64,000 nt of DNA from assembly GCA_019634165.1 (NCBI GenBank), contig JAHQVT010000010.1:1-64000 (forward strand). Reading direction: 5' to 3'. The notes under the pieces were generated by a model. The model was not told where the DNA came from. It ran no database searches and saw only the letters and a program-made list of their open reading frames with translations. A program made the translations under genes and the position numbers. Shown here piece by piece: positions 54,993 through 63,791 of the stretch; the stretch's first letter is position 1; every line of letters starts with the position of its first letter. This DNA comes from Rhodospirillales bacterium (GTDB lineage Bacteria > Pseudomonadota > Alphaproteobacteria > Rhodospirillales > Thalassospiraceae).

Positions 54993-55781
54993 ATGCATCG
55001 CTTTGCCAAACCAAGTGTGTTTTTGAAGTTCACCGATCCGGTCCTGCCGTGGCTGGCAGGTGTGACCGCACTTCTGATCGCAACCGGCCTTTACTTTGCA
55101 TTGTTTGCATCCCCGATTGATTATCAACAGGGTGACACGGTACGGATCATGTATATCCACGTACCCGCCGCCTGGATGGGGTTGTTCTGTTATGTCGGCA
55201 TGGCAATTTGCGGCGCCATGAGTTTGATCTGGAAGCATCCGCTTGCTGATATCTGTGCCCGCGCAACGGCACCAATCGGCGCGACCTTTACCGCACTTTG
55301 CCTGATTACCGGGTCGCTTTGGGGTGAACCGATGTGGGGAACCTGGTGGGTATGGGACGCACGCCTGACATCCATGCTGATTTTGCTGTTCCTGTATCTT
55401 GGCTATATTGCGCTTGTGAATGCTTTTGATGACCCCGAACGCGGATCAAAAGCCGGATCAGCACTGGCACTGATCGGGGCGGTGAATGTGCCAATTGTCA
55501 AATTCTCGGTCGATTGGTGGAATACACTTCATCAACCCGCATCAATTGTCCGCATGGATGGGCCATCAGTTGATCCCAGCATGCAAGTGCCACTTGCCCT
55601 GATGATCCTTGGCTTTACCTGCTATTACTTCGTTGTTTTGATTTTGCGCGTGCGTCTGGAATTAAATGAACGGCGTATCCGTGCCTTGCAGCTCTCGGGG
55701 ATGTTTGATCAACGCAGTGATCAGGATAGCAATAATGAGCAAAACTATGATGCGGGTCACAATGCGGAGGCCAAACCATGA
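54993..55781 (+). CDS. ccmC: Cytochrome c maturation heme handling protein CcmC
   Basis: A 262-residue six-helix protein that loads heme on CcmE. The tryptophan-rich heme site WGTWWVWDARLTSMLIL and the flanking histidine regions (YIHVPAAWM, KFSVDWWNTLHQPAS) are present. ATG 54993 is chosen (MHRFAKPS); the longer frame to 54897 runs inside ccmB. Its stop overlaps ccmD. Confidence 0.95.
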   Translation: MHRFAKPSVFLKFTDPVLPWLAGVTALLIATGLYFALFASPIDYQQGDTVRIMYIHVPAAWMGLFCYVGMAICGAMSLIWKHPLADICARATAPIGATFTALCLITGSLWGEPMWGTWWVWDARLTSMLILLFLYLGYIALVNAFDDPERGSKAGSALALIGAVNVPIVKFSVDWWNTLHQPASIVRMDGPSVDPSMQVPLALMILGFTCYYFVVLILRVRLELNERRIRALQLSGMFDQRSDQDSNNEQNYDAGHNAEAKP

Positions 55782-55975
55782 GTGAGTTCTTCGCAATGGG
55801 GGGCTATGGCAGCTATATCTGGGGAAGCTATGCCATTACTGCGATTGCCATGATCGCACTATTGGTTGCAACATTGCGTGGCTTACGCGCCAGTCGGATT
55901 GAACGCCAACAGCTTGAAGCCGTCTTGCAATCACGCCGCCCACGCAAAAACAAAAAAGCCGATAAGACATCCTGA
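55778..55975 (+). CDS. ccmD: Cytochrome c maturation protein CcmD
   Basis: A 65-residue single-helix protein: N-terminal FFAMGGYGSYIWGSYAIT, then one membrane segment and a basic tail. It releases holo-CcmE from CcmABC. Start overlaps the ccmC stop (ATGA). Confidence 0.93.
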   Translation: MSEFFAMGGYGSYIWGSYAITAIAMIALLVATLRGLRASRIERQQLEAVLQSRRPRKNKKADKTS

Positions 55976-55988
55976 CCGGAGACAAATT

Positions 55989-56477
55989 GTGTCACTTTCC
56001 CGCGCAAAAGCCCGCAAACGACAACGTATGTACATGATCGGAGCTGTTCTTTTGGCCGTTGCTGGTGCTGCGGCCCTGCTTCTGACGGCCTTTGAAGATT
56101 CCGTCGTATTCTTCTTTAGTCCGACTGAAATTGTCGAAAAATCCCCAATAGATCCGGATCAACGTTTGCGGATTGGCGGATTGGTCGTTGAAGGGTCGGT
56201 TGCCAAACTTGCCGACGGCCAAACCATCGCCTTTGTCGTAACCGACATGGCGGAATCGGTTTCGGTTTCATTCCAGGGCATTTTGCCAGATTTGTTTCGC
56301 GAAGGTCAGGGGATCGTCGCTGAAGGCCATATGAGCAATGATGGCACCTTTATCGCATCAGAAGTTCTTGCCAAGCATGATGAAAACTACATGCCGCCAG
56401 AAGTTGCCGAATCCCTAAAGAAAAGCGGTTACTGGGAAGAAATCGAAGCGAAAAACGCTGAACAAATGCGCAATTAA
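55989..56477 (+). CDS. ccmE: Cytochrome c maturation heme chaperone CcmE
   Basis: A 162-residue periplasmic chaperone with an N-terminal membrane anchor (MYMIGAVLLAVAGAAALLL) and an OB-fold. The covalent heme His lies in LAKHDENYMPPEV, the classical HxxxY form. The GTG start at 55989 has GGAG 7 nt upstream; an upstream frame reaching 55866 overlaps ccmD and is rejected. The last part (KSGYWEEIEAKNAEQMRN) is ordinary. Confidence 0.95.
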   Translation: MSLSRAKARKRQRMYMIGAVLLAVAGAAALLLTAFEDSVVFFFSPTEIVEKSPIDPDQRLRIGGLVVEGSVAKLADGQTIAFVVTDMAESVSVSFQGILPDLFREGQGIVAEGHMSNDGTFIASEVLAKHDENYMPPEVAESLKKSGYWEEIEAKNAEQMRN

Positions 56478-56610
56478 GCCACATTCTGCCGCCATAAAGT
56501 CCGGCCATACGGTTAAGAAAAACACGACTGCGACCTTATTCCTGTGATGATCCAACACCAAACGGGCCTATAAGTCGCCGGGGAACAAATTGGGAAAGCC
56601 TTAAACGGAG

Positions 56611-58698
56611 ATGCTTGCAGAATTCGGACATTTTGCCCTGCTCCTGATTGTGGTGACAGGCTTTGGTCAGGCCGTATTGTTTAGTCCGGCTTGGCTTAGT
56701 TCGACTTTACGCGCATCGCTTCAAAGCAGCTCGGTATCTTTGGCAAGTGCGAGTTCACCAAGCGGTAATGGCTCGGCTTCTCTTACCCCTGCTCCAGGTC
56801 ATCTACCCGCACAAGCAGATCATTTCCTGATCTTGCCAATCGCCATCTTGGGTTTGGGCCTTGTGGCGGAAGCGGCCCTTATACATGCCTTTGTCGTCAG
56901 TGATTTTAGCTTGCCGATTGTTGCTGATGTCAGCCATTCATCAACGCCGATTTTGTTTCGGATTGGTGCCGCCTTTACCCCCAATGGCGGCGCGATGCTT
57001 TTATGGGTCTTGGCCGCGTCATTGGCCAATGGGGCATTGGCGGTTCAACTTTTGCCCCCATCAAAAGAACGTAGCCCCCTTCAAGATGACCCAAAACTCT
57101 CCTATAACGCGCTGTCCATCCTTGGCCTTTTGATTGCGGTTCTTGGCATTGTGACATTAATTGATGCTGATCCATTTGCGCGCATCCCTGTTGCCCCACT
57201 TGATGGCCGTGGCATGAACCCACAAAGTCAGGACATGTTGCGTGTCCTGCGTGAACCGTTCCTTTACCTTGGGCTTGCTGCGCTTGGGGTTATTTTTACC
57301 CTGACACTATCGGGATTGATCGAACGCAAGTTTGATCGCCGCACAGCAGAATACATGCGATTTTGGACAGTTCTGGCATGGTTATCATTAAGTGCAGCCA
57401 TCGCAATCAATGCCTATCGATCATATAGCCAACAGGCATGGGGAAATTGGTGGTATTGGGATACGGCAGAAAACAGCCTGCTATTACCTTGGTTGATCAC
57501 AACAGCACTCATACATTGCCGAGCTGTTTTGGAAAAAACCGAAACTCTTAAATGCTGGACCGCGTTTCTTGGCATATCCGCCCTCGCAGTGGGGTGGTTT
57601 GGTGTCTATCTGACACGTTCAGATCTGTTCGGCCCCTTAAGCGAAACACTATCAAAGCCAAGTAATAGCATCGCCCTTCTGATTGGCTTTTGTATCTTGT
57701 TTGCGGGGGCCTATTACATGTTCTGGCAGCGGACAGACCAAATGACAGAACCCCGCGCATTTGGTCTTATCTCACGCGAAAGCGGCATGTTCATAAACAG
57801 TGTCATGCTTGCGCTTATTGCTGCTGTTGTTTTGATTGGCACGATCTATCCGCTGGTCCTGCGGTGGCTGGGCGGTGACGGCATTACTGTTGGCGCACCT
57901 TTCTACGTCGAGGTTCTTGTGCCGATCGTTGTGCCGCTGCTGTTCCTGATGGGGTTTGCACCAACTGTGCGCTGGCGACAGGATGACACATGGCTGATCG
58001 GCGGCCGCATGAAGCTTGCCGCAATCCTGTCATTGATCATTGTTCTGTTTGTTTCGATCCGATTTATCGACCTATCACCAGCCCCGCTGATTGCCATCGG
58101 TCTGGCCGGATGGATTTTAACAGCATCGCTTAGTGATCTGTGGGCACGGCTTTGGCGCCAGCCTGATCACGGTGAAAGCAAGTATCGCAACCTGCAACTT
58201 CTTGGCCCACGCTATATCAGCATGACCTTGGCCCACATCGGTTTGGCGGTTGTGATTGCCGGGGGTGCCGCCAGCAGCGTCTGGGAAGAACAGATTGTCA
58301 TTTCTGCCCGTGCTGGACAAAGCATTCAGGCGGGTCCCTATAACCTGCAATATGAAGGTGTTTCCCTTCTTGCCGGTGAAAATTATGCCACCCGTCAGGC
58401 AACCTTTATCCTGTATCGTCATTCTCTTCCGGTGACGGAGCTATTCCCCGAAATTCGGTATTATCCGATCCGTGGTGTTGAAACACGTGAAGCCGGTATC
58501 TGGCATGGACGGGATGGGGATTTACATGTCTCTGTCGGTGACCGTACCGATGATGGCGGCCGGATTGTTTCGGTCCGGTTCCTGCCAATGATGCCATGGG
58601 TTTGGACCGGGATGATTTTGATGTTGATCGGTGGCAGCATTAGCATCCTTACACGCATATTCCTGCGCTTTCAGAAGAATGGAGTTTCCACTTCATGA
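56611..58698 (+). CDS. ccmF: Cytochrome c heme lyase subunit CcmF
   Basis: A 695-residue polytopic protein joining heme to apocytochrome. The WWD heme site WGNWWYWDTAENSLLLPWL is present, plus QDMLRVLREPFLYLGLAALG and a large C-terminal periplasmic region. An unusual Ser/Pro-rich insert (about residues 30-65) lies before the second helix. The start MLAEFGHFALLL matches the family. It overlaps ccmG (ATGA). A 130-bp gap separates it from ccmE, so a second promoter is possible. Confidence 0.95.
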   Translation: MLAEFGHFALLLIVVTGFGQAVLFSPAWLSSTLRASLQSSSVSLASASSPSGNGSASLTPAPGHLPAQADHFLILPIAILGLGLVAEAALIHAFVVSDFSLPIVADVSHSSTPILFRIGAAFTPNGGAMLLWVLAASLANGALAVQLLPPSKERSPLQDDPKLSYNALSILGLLIAVLGIVTLIDADPFARIPVAPLDGRGMNPQSQDMLRVLREPFLYLGLAALGVIFTLTLSGLIERKFDRRTAEYMRFWTVLAWLSLSAAIAINAYRSYSQQAWGNWWYWDTAENSLLLPWLITTALIHCRAVLEKTETLKCWTAFLGISALAVGWFGVYLTRSDLFGPLSETLSKPSNSIALLIGFCILFAGAYYMFWQRTDQMTEPRAFGLISRESGMFINSVMLALIAAVVLIGTIYPLVLRWLGGDGITVGAPFYVEVLVPIVVPLLFLMGFAPTVRWRQDDTWLIGGRMKLAAILSLIIVLFVSIRFIDLSPAPLIAIGLAGWILTASLSDLWARLWRQPDHGESKYRNLQLLGPRYISMTLAHIGLAVVIAGGAASSVWEEQIVISARAGQSIQAGPYNLQYEGVSLLAGENYATRQATFILYRHSLPVTELFPEIRYYPIRGVETREAGIWHGRDGDLHVSVGDRTDDGGRIVSVRFLPMMPWVWTGMILMLIGGSISILTRIFLRFQKNGVSTS

Positions 58699-59231
58699 GA
58701 TTTTCGCTTGCCGTAATCCCGCTGGTTTTGTTTGCAGCCTTGGCTGGGGTGTTTTTGCTTAATATTGACAAGGATTCCTCTGTCGTGCCGTCAGTTTTGA
58801 TTGACAAGCCGACCCCGGAATTCTCACTTCCCCCCTTGCCTGGTCGCGAAAACGGTCTATCGCGTGCCGACCTGATCAAAGGTGAGGTTTCTGTTCTGAA
58901 TGTCTTTGCAAGTTGGTGCATCCCATGCCGCGCAGAGCATCCCATGATCAAACGCCTATCGAAAGAAGCTGGCGTTGCGGTCTTTGGTCTGAATTATAAA
59001 GAAAAAGACCCGCAGGACGGCGTTAAATGGCTGGCTGAACTTGGCGACCCTTATAAGGCTGTGGGCATGGATTTATCCGGGCGTACCGGAATTGATTTTG
59101 GCGTGTATGGTGTACCAGAAACCTTCATCATCGATGGCAATGGACAGATCAGATACAAACATGTCGGTCCGGTAACGGCAGATGTGCTTAAAACGGTTCT
59201 GCTGCCCAAAATCGCGGAGTTAAAAGGATGA
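58695..59231 (+). CDS. ccmG: Thiol:disulfide oxidoreductase CcmG (DsbE)
   Basis: A 178-residue membrane-anchored thioredoxin that keeps apocytochrome cysteines reduced. N-terminal anchor VIPLVLFAALAGVFLL; active site FASWCIPCRAEHP; cis-Pro region YGVPETFIID. Overlaps both neighbours by 4 bp. Confidence 0.95.
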   Translation: MRFSLAVIPLVLFAALAGVFLLNIDKDSSVVPSVLIDKPTPEFSLPPLPGRENGLSRADLIKGEVSVLNVFASWCIPCRAEHPMIKRLSKEAGVAVFGLNYKEKDPQDGVKWLAELGDPYKAVGMDLSGRTGIDFGVYGVPETFIIDGNGQIRYKHVGPVTADVLKTVLLPKIAELKG

Positions 59232-59728
59232 CCAAACGTTTTTTGGTGTTGATTGCCGGACTTGGATTATTGCTACCGATTTTGGCATCTACGCCAGCTT
59301 TGGCCGTTAATCCCGACGAAATGCTGTCAAACCCTGTTCTTGAAAAGCGCGCCCGTGACATCAGTCAGGAACTGCGCTGTCTTGTTTGCCAGAACCAATC
59401 GATTGACGATTCAGATGCCGAACTTGCCCGTGACCTTCGCATTCTTGTTCGCGAACGTCTGATCGCGGGTGATGATAATGAAGAAGTCATCGAGTATATC
59501 GTCGCGCGCTATGGTGACTATGTGTTGCTAAACCCACCGCTGAAACCTGAAACCTATATCCTGTGGGCCAGCCCTGCAGTACTGGCCATTCTGGCGTTAC
59601 TGGCTGTCTTTGCATTCTATCGTCGCAAACAACGCGAAGCGACCGGGACGACAGCATCGCTATCGCGCGACGAACAAGAACGGCTTGACGAAATCCTTGG
59701 CACGCCAAAAGACAATGGCCAGTCCTGA
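59228..59728 (+). CDS. ccmH: Cytochrome c maturation protein CcmH
   Basis: A 166-residue reductase of the apocytochrome. Signal sequence, then LRCLVCQNQSIDDSDAELARDLR containing the LRCxxC pair, then a C-terminal membrane anchor WASPAVLAILALLAVFAFYR. Coupled to ccmG by overlap. Confidence 0.95.
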   Translation: MTKRFLVLIAGLGLLLPILASTPALAVNPDEMLSNPVLEKRARDISQELRCLVCQNQSIDDSDAELARDLRILVRERLIAGDDNEEVIEYIVARYGDYVLLNPPLKPETYILWASPAVLAILALLAVFAFYRRKQREATGTTASLSRDEQERLDEILGTPKDNGQS

Positions 59729-59774
59729 TGATCTATTTTGCCCCGACATATAAACAATCCAGCGGAGGTTTCCG

Positions 59775-60491
59775 GTGATTTGGGTTGGCTTATCTGTTCT
59801 GGCTTTGCTGGCATCATTTGCCCTTTACGCAAGTTTGCCTAAAAACAACGACCAAGCATTCCCATTACGCAGGCAGGTATTTGCCACCGTGCCTGTTGTC
59901 GCGGCACTTGGCGTTTATATTCTGATTGGTAATCCGACCCTTCCTGCCAAACCATATGCGGATCGAGCAGGAGAACGAAATCTTGCTGCAGCGGCGGCTG
60001 TGGCAGGCAATGTAACCGACCCCAACTACAAAACCGATCAGCAGATCAAACGCCTGCTTGACCAAATTGTCCTGTCGCTTGAGGTCAATCCGCGAAACCT
60101 ACAAGGCTGGATTGCTCTTGCACGGGGTTCATTGCGTCTGGGGAACATCGAGCGGGCAGTTGCTGCCTTTGCGCAAGGTTATGCTTTGTCGGGACATAAT
60201 CCACTTTTGGCAATTGAATATGCCGATACCCGCATCACAGCACAAAACGGCCAGATTGACAGCACATCACGCGATCTGATTTTGCACGCCTTGGGCCAAA
60301 TGCCAAACCATCTTCTGGCGCGCTACTATTACGGCATGATGCTTATGCAAAATCAAAAGCCACAGCAAGCTCTTCGGGTGTTGCGCGACCTTTATCGTGA
60401 CCTGCCCAAGGATGATCCGCTGGGCAATGCCACCGCAAGCGAAATCGAGTTGCTGCAGTCTAAATCTGATACCCTGACCGACGCGCAATAA
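59775..60491 (+). CDS. ccmI: Short CcmI-like TPR protein
   Basis: A 238-residue protein with two N-terminal membrane segments and TPR-like repeats (RNLQGWIALARGSLRLGNIERAVAAF, LLAIEYADTRITAQNG). Position after ccmH and overall plan fit CcmI/CycH, the apocytochrome-binding subunit, but CcmI is usually about 400 residues; the N-terminal cytoplasmic loop and part of the repeats are reduced here. Start is GTG 59775 with GGAGG 6 nt upstream. Confidence 0.8.
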   Translation: MIWVGLSVLALLASFALYASLPKNNDQAFPLRRQVFATVPVVAALGVYILIGNPTLPAKPYADRAGERNLAAAAAVAGNVTDPNYKTDQQIKRLLDQIVLSLEVNPRNLQGWIALARGSLRLGNIERAVAAFAQGYALSGHNPLLAIEYADTRITAQNGQIDSTSRDLILHALGQMPNHLLARYYYGMMLMQNQKPQQALRVLRDLYRDLPKDDPLGNATASEIELLQSKSDTLTDAQ

Positions 60492-60505
60492 GTCCTTTTG
60501 TCACA

Positions 60506-60796
60506 TCAGACGGCAAACAAATACAACACACCAAGCAACCCGGTGACGACCATCACCAAAGTCCCACCCAGTGCCACCAGCTTCATGATTGGATGGAGCT
60601 CCGCTAGATCACTTTGCTGTTTTGTCCCATGATCTGAACCATCGCTAGCGGAACGATCTTCATCAAATCGGCGCAAGGCTTCTTCGCCGCTCATCGGTGG
60701 CATTTTAATCCGATCAAGAACCGTCCCCTGATCCGGGTTTTGGTTCTTAATCTGATGCGATTTTAATGGATCGTTGTTGGCGTCTCTGCCTGTCAT
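60506..60796 (-). CDS. Small single-helix membrane protein of unknown function
   Basis: A 96-residue protein with a hydrophilic N-terminus and a C-terminal membrane segment (VALGGTLVMVVTGLLGVLYLF). I recognise no family. No strong ribosome site is visible. It lies 17 bp after the lytic transglycosylase gene on the same strand and is convergent with ccmI, so it is probably the second gene of that transcript. Confidence 0.55.
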   Translation of the reverse strand: MTGRDANNDPLKSHQIKNQNPDQGTVLDRIKMPPMSGEEALRRFDEDRSASDGSDHGTKQQSDLAELHPIMKLVALGGTLVMVVTGLLGVLYLFAV

Positions 60797-60813
60797 GATC
60801 AGGTGCTTGTGAC

Positions 60814-62682
60814 TTAACGCTGCGCTGTCAGGCCACGATCATTGTCCTGATCCTGTGGCTGATAAGTTGGCCACTGCCCTGCTGCAAGCAAATCAAGTGA
60901 CGGTGTTTCCTGGCCGAAACGTGACCGGTACATCCAAAGATTGGCCATCACCCGTTCAATGAACAAACGTGTCTCACGCGACGGGATGCTTTCAATGAAA
61001 TAAAGTGGATCAACGTTATCTTTAAGCACCTTTTGCCAGCGCCCAAGATTGCCAATCCCACCGTTATAAGCGGCCATCAATTGCAAGAAGCCATTATCAA
61101 CGCCGTTTTGTTCAAGCAAATGATCAACATATTTTTGCCCAAGCGACAGGTTGATTTCCGGTTGATACAACTCGGCCCGTTTGGCGCCACGATATCGGGT
61201 ATTACCAATATAGCTTGCGGTTGCCGGCATTAATTGCATCAAACCCCGTGCACCAGCATGGCTACGTGCGTCGGTGTTAAACCCTGATTCCTGGCGCATG
61301 AACGCATAAATCAATGCCCGGTCAACTTCATAGCCACCTTCTGGTGCCCAAGGCGGAACCGGATAAAGTGCATTCACAAACACATCGCCAGTTTTCTGGG
61401 CGATGTAACTTCCCAAACGCATGGTAAGGGACGCAAAGTTTGCTGTATCGGTCAGGGCCAAGATCGCGCGACGAAGGGAATCGTCATCCTTGGCCGCAGC
61501 TTTGCGCAACTCACGTTCAGCTTCATCGCGCTGACCGATTTGCAACAGTGCAAGGGACCGGCGACCATGCGGATCAAGTTTTAACTTGTTCGCGCGGTTT
61601 TCATCAAGTTCAAGACTATCCCAGTCAAAGACGTCATCGCGACCAAGCGCGCGCATCGCCAATTGACCATAGAACGAGCGCGGATATTCCGCAGCCCGGT
61701 TCAACATGGCATCGGCATCTTCAAAACGTCCTGCGGCCAAATCAATACGCGCAGCCCAGAACGCACCTGCTGTTCTGGTCCAGCTAGACGCATATTTATT
61801 GACGCTCAAAGCTGCAAAATGCTGATGTGACAAATCCATTTTCCCCAGACGCCACGCCGTCAAACCAGCAGTCCAATGGGCTTGCGGCAGGTATTTACCC
61901 GACCGTTTTGCAGCATCTCTGGCATATTTCAGCGCCAGTTCAGGCTTGCCGAAATAATAGTAACCAGATGCAATTGATGCCCGTGCCTGATCCTGCTCAT
62001 ACGTATCAAACAGGCGCTTTGCTTCGAGACTTTCAAGAACCTGTAACGCACCCGTTGGCCAGCCATTGCCAATCCGATGGCGAATGCGACGCTTTAAGGT
62101 CGACAGGCGCGCACGTTGCTTTGATGACAGGCTTTTGGTCGATTTGTGGTAGTAAGGCTTAATGTTTTCATAATCATAGCCAGCACCCGAAACGTAACTG
62201 CCGACTGGCTTCTTCGGATAATTGGCCGAACCACGGCGGGTCAGCGCAAGTTTGTAGATGCGCGACGCCTGCGGGTGATCGGCATAGCTTGCCAGCCAGT
62301 CTTTCAATTCTTTATAGCGTGACCGATAAGCTGTCGGATGCAGATAGCGCTGTGCCATGACATGGCCCATAAGCACTTTATCTGACAGGCGCGAAATCAG
62401 CCGGTCGGCATCTTTCCAGCGGCCTCGTTCCTGTACGGCAAAAATCTGCTCATACAGTTCAGCATCACGATCAGAAAGTGGTTTGGGAATAAGGATCGAT
62501 AGCGCATCACCCAGCTCAGGGCTGCCCAACGCTGCTTGTTCTTGCGTGTCGGCAACAGCAAGTGTTGGCGCAAACATGAATGTCATGGCGCCAAACATCA
62601 CGGTAAAGATGCCCTGCCTCAGTGTGTTTTTCACACTCGGCAGGCTTGTTCTTATTGCTTCGATCAAAATCAGTATCCCCAA
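60814..62682 (-). CDS. Soluble lytic murein transglycosylase (Slt family)
   Basis: A 622-residue periplasmic enzyme cleaving peptidoglycan glycan strands. Signal-type N-terminus (FTVMFGAMTFMFAPTLAVADT), a long alpha-superhelical region with TPR-like repeats (about 60-440) and the SLT domain. Catalytic Glu lies in MRQESGFNTDARSHAGARGLMQLMP, followed by AAYNGGIGNLGRW. The start is TTG: 62682, or 62667 which has GGGGA 8 nt upstream. A perfect inverted repeat lies at the start. Confidence 0.92.
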   Translation of the reverse strand: MGILILIEAIRTSLPSVKNTLRQGIFTVMFGAMTFMFAPTLAVADTQEQAALGSPELGDALSILIPKPLSDRDAELYEQIFAVQERGRWKDADRLISRLSDKVLMGHVMAQRYLHPTAYRSRYKELKDWLASYADHPQASRIYKLALTRRGSANYPKKPVGSYVSGAGYDYENIKPYYHKSTKSLSSKQRARLSTLKRRIRHRIGNGWPTGALQVLESLEAKRLFDTYEQDQARASIASGYYYFGKPELALKYARDAAKRSGKYLPQAHWTAGLTAWRLGKMDLSHQHFAALSVNKYASSWTRTAGAFWAARIDLAAGRFEDADAMLNRAAEYPRSFYGQLAMRALGRDDVFDWDSLELDENRANKLKLDPHGRRSLALLQIGQRDEAERELRKAAAKDDDSLRRAILALTDTANFASLTMRLGSYIAQKTGDVFVNALYPVPPWAPEGGYEVDRALIYAFMRQESGFNTDARSHAGARGLMQLMPATASYIGNTRYRGAKRAELYQPEINLSLGQKYVDHLLEQNGVDNGFLQLMAAYNGGIGNLGRWQKVLKDNVDPLYFIESIPSRETRLFIERVMANLWMYRSRFGQETPSLDLLAAGQWPTYQPQDQDNDRGLTAQR

Positions 62683-62707
62683 CGCGGCTTATGTTCTAAG
62701 CCGCGTG
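62681..62707. repeat. Perfect 11-bp inverted repeat at the slt start
   Basis: AACGCGGCTTA and TAAGCCGCGTT flank a 5-nt spacer, directly before the transglycosylase start codon. It has no U run. It could form a stem-loop in the leader or be an operator. Confidence 0.7.
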
Positions 62708-62900
62708 TTTATCCCGAAGCAGTTTGGTCTCGCAACCCGTTGCCTGCGGTGTTCCCCCCGGTGCAACGGCATTTGTTATAACAGCAAGCACCCAAACCGC
62801 GAAATCATTTATCTGAAATCAACTACTTGTCATGTTTGATTTTGAGTTGCTCAGACGGCTGCATATCACCCATGCGTAAGCCAAATTAGCGACTAATTTC

Positions 62901-63791
62901 TTAAAGTTTTTGCGCAACCGCCCGCAAATCACGCCATGCAAGACGTTTTTGTTCCGGGGTTCGCAGCAAATAGGCAGGATGGAACATCGCAGTTAGATCT
63001 GCCTTGGCATCGTCGCCAAAGACCATTTCTTTCCAGGTTCCACGAAGGCGTGTAATCCCACGATCTTCTTCCATCAGGGCCTTGGCCGAACTTCCGCCCA
63101 GACAAAGAACAACCTTGGGGCCAATCAGTTCAAGATGGCGCCGGACAAACGGCTCACACACCGCAATTTCCGCTGTTGTTGGTTGTCGGTTTCCCGGCGG
63201 ACGCCATGGCAATATGTTGGTGATATAGACTTCTTCACGCGCAAGACCGATAGATCGCAGCATGGATTCCAGAAGCTTTCCACTCGGCCCGACAAACGGT
63301 TGACCTTGTCGGTCTTCTTCTGCCCCCGGCGCTTCGCCAACAAGAACCAGTTTGGCTTCGACATTGCCATCGCCAAAGACTGTATTGCTTGCTGATTTCT
63401 TAAGTGCGCAGCCTTCAAACTTCTCGATTGCTTCTTTCAGCTCATCAAGATTGGTCGCCGCAGCAGCCGCATCGCGGGCAGACTGGCGGGCTTCGTGTGG
63501 CGTATCCGATAGTAAAAATCCACCATCAGTACCCTGTGGCACAGGTGCGCCACCACTTACTGCCGCAGCCGCAGGCCGTGCCACAGGCGCGGGAGCATTG
63601 CGCGCACCACTTGGGCTGGGTGCCGCAAACCCCGGTCGGTTTGCGGCATTCCGGCTAAGGCTTTCGGACGCCTTGAAACGGTCTAGCGGCTCGTCGGCAA
63701 TTGCCTCGTCCACACCCATTTCATATTGCCAAACCAGCGCTTGGAATGGATCGAGATTATTTACATCGAAATCTGTAATTGGATTGCTCAT
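62901..63791 (-). CDS. Uracil-DNA glycosylase, family 4-like
   Basis: A 296-residue DNA repair enzyme removing uracil. N-terminal 110 residues are a low-complexity Ala/Pro linker. The catalytic domain has GEAPGAEEDRQGQPFVGPSGKLL (motif 1), NILPWRPPGNRQPT and FHPAYLLRTPEQKR (motif 2 His). The iron-sulfur cysteines are reduced compared with classical family 4 enzymes: one Cys in EGCALKK plus VCEPF, so cluster binding is uncertain. Gene order with Slt is common in relatives. Confidence 0.92.
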   Translation of the reverse strand: MSNPITDFDVNNLDPFQALVWQYEMGVDEAIADEPLDRFKASESLSRNAANRPGFAAPSPSGARNAPAPVARPAAAAVSGGAPVPQGTDGGFLLSDTPHEARQSARDAAAAATNLDELKEAIEKFEGCALKKSASNTVFGDGNVEAKLVLVGEAPGAEEDRQGQPFVGPSGKLLESMLRSIGLAREEVYITNILPWRPPGNRQPTTAEIAVCEPFVRRHLELIGPKVVLCLGGSSAKALMEEDRGITRLRGTWKEMVFGDDAKADLTAMFHPAYLLRTPEQKRLAWRDLRAVAQKL

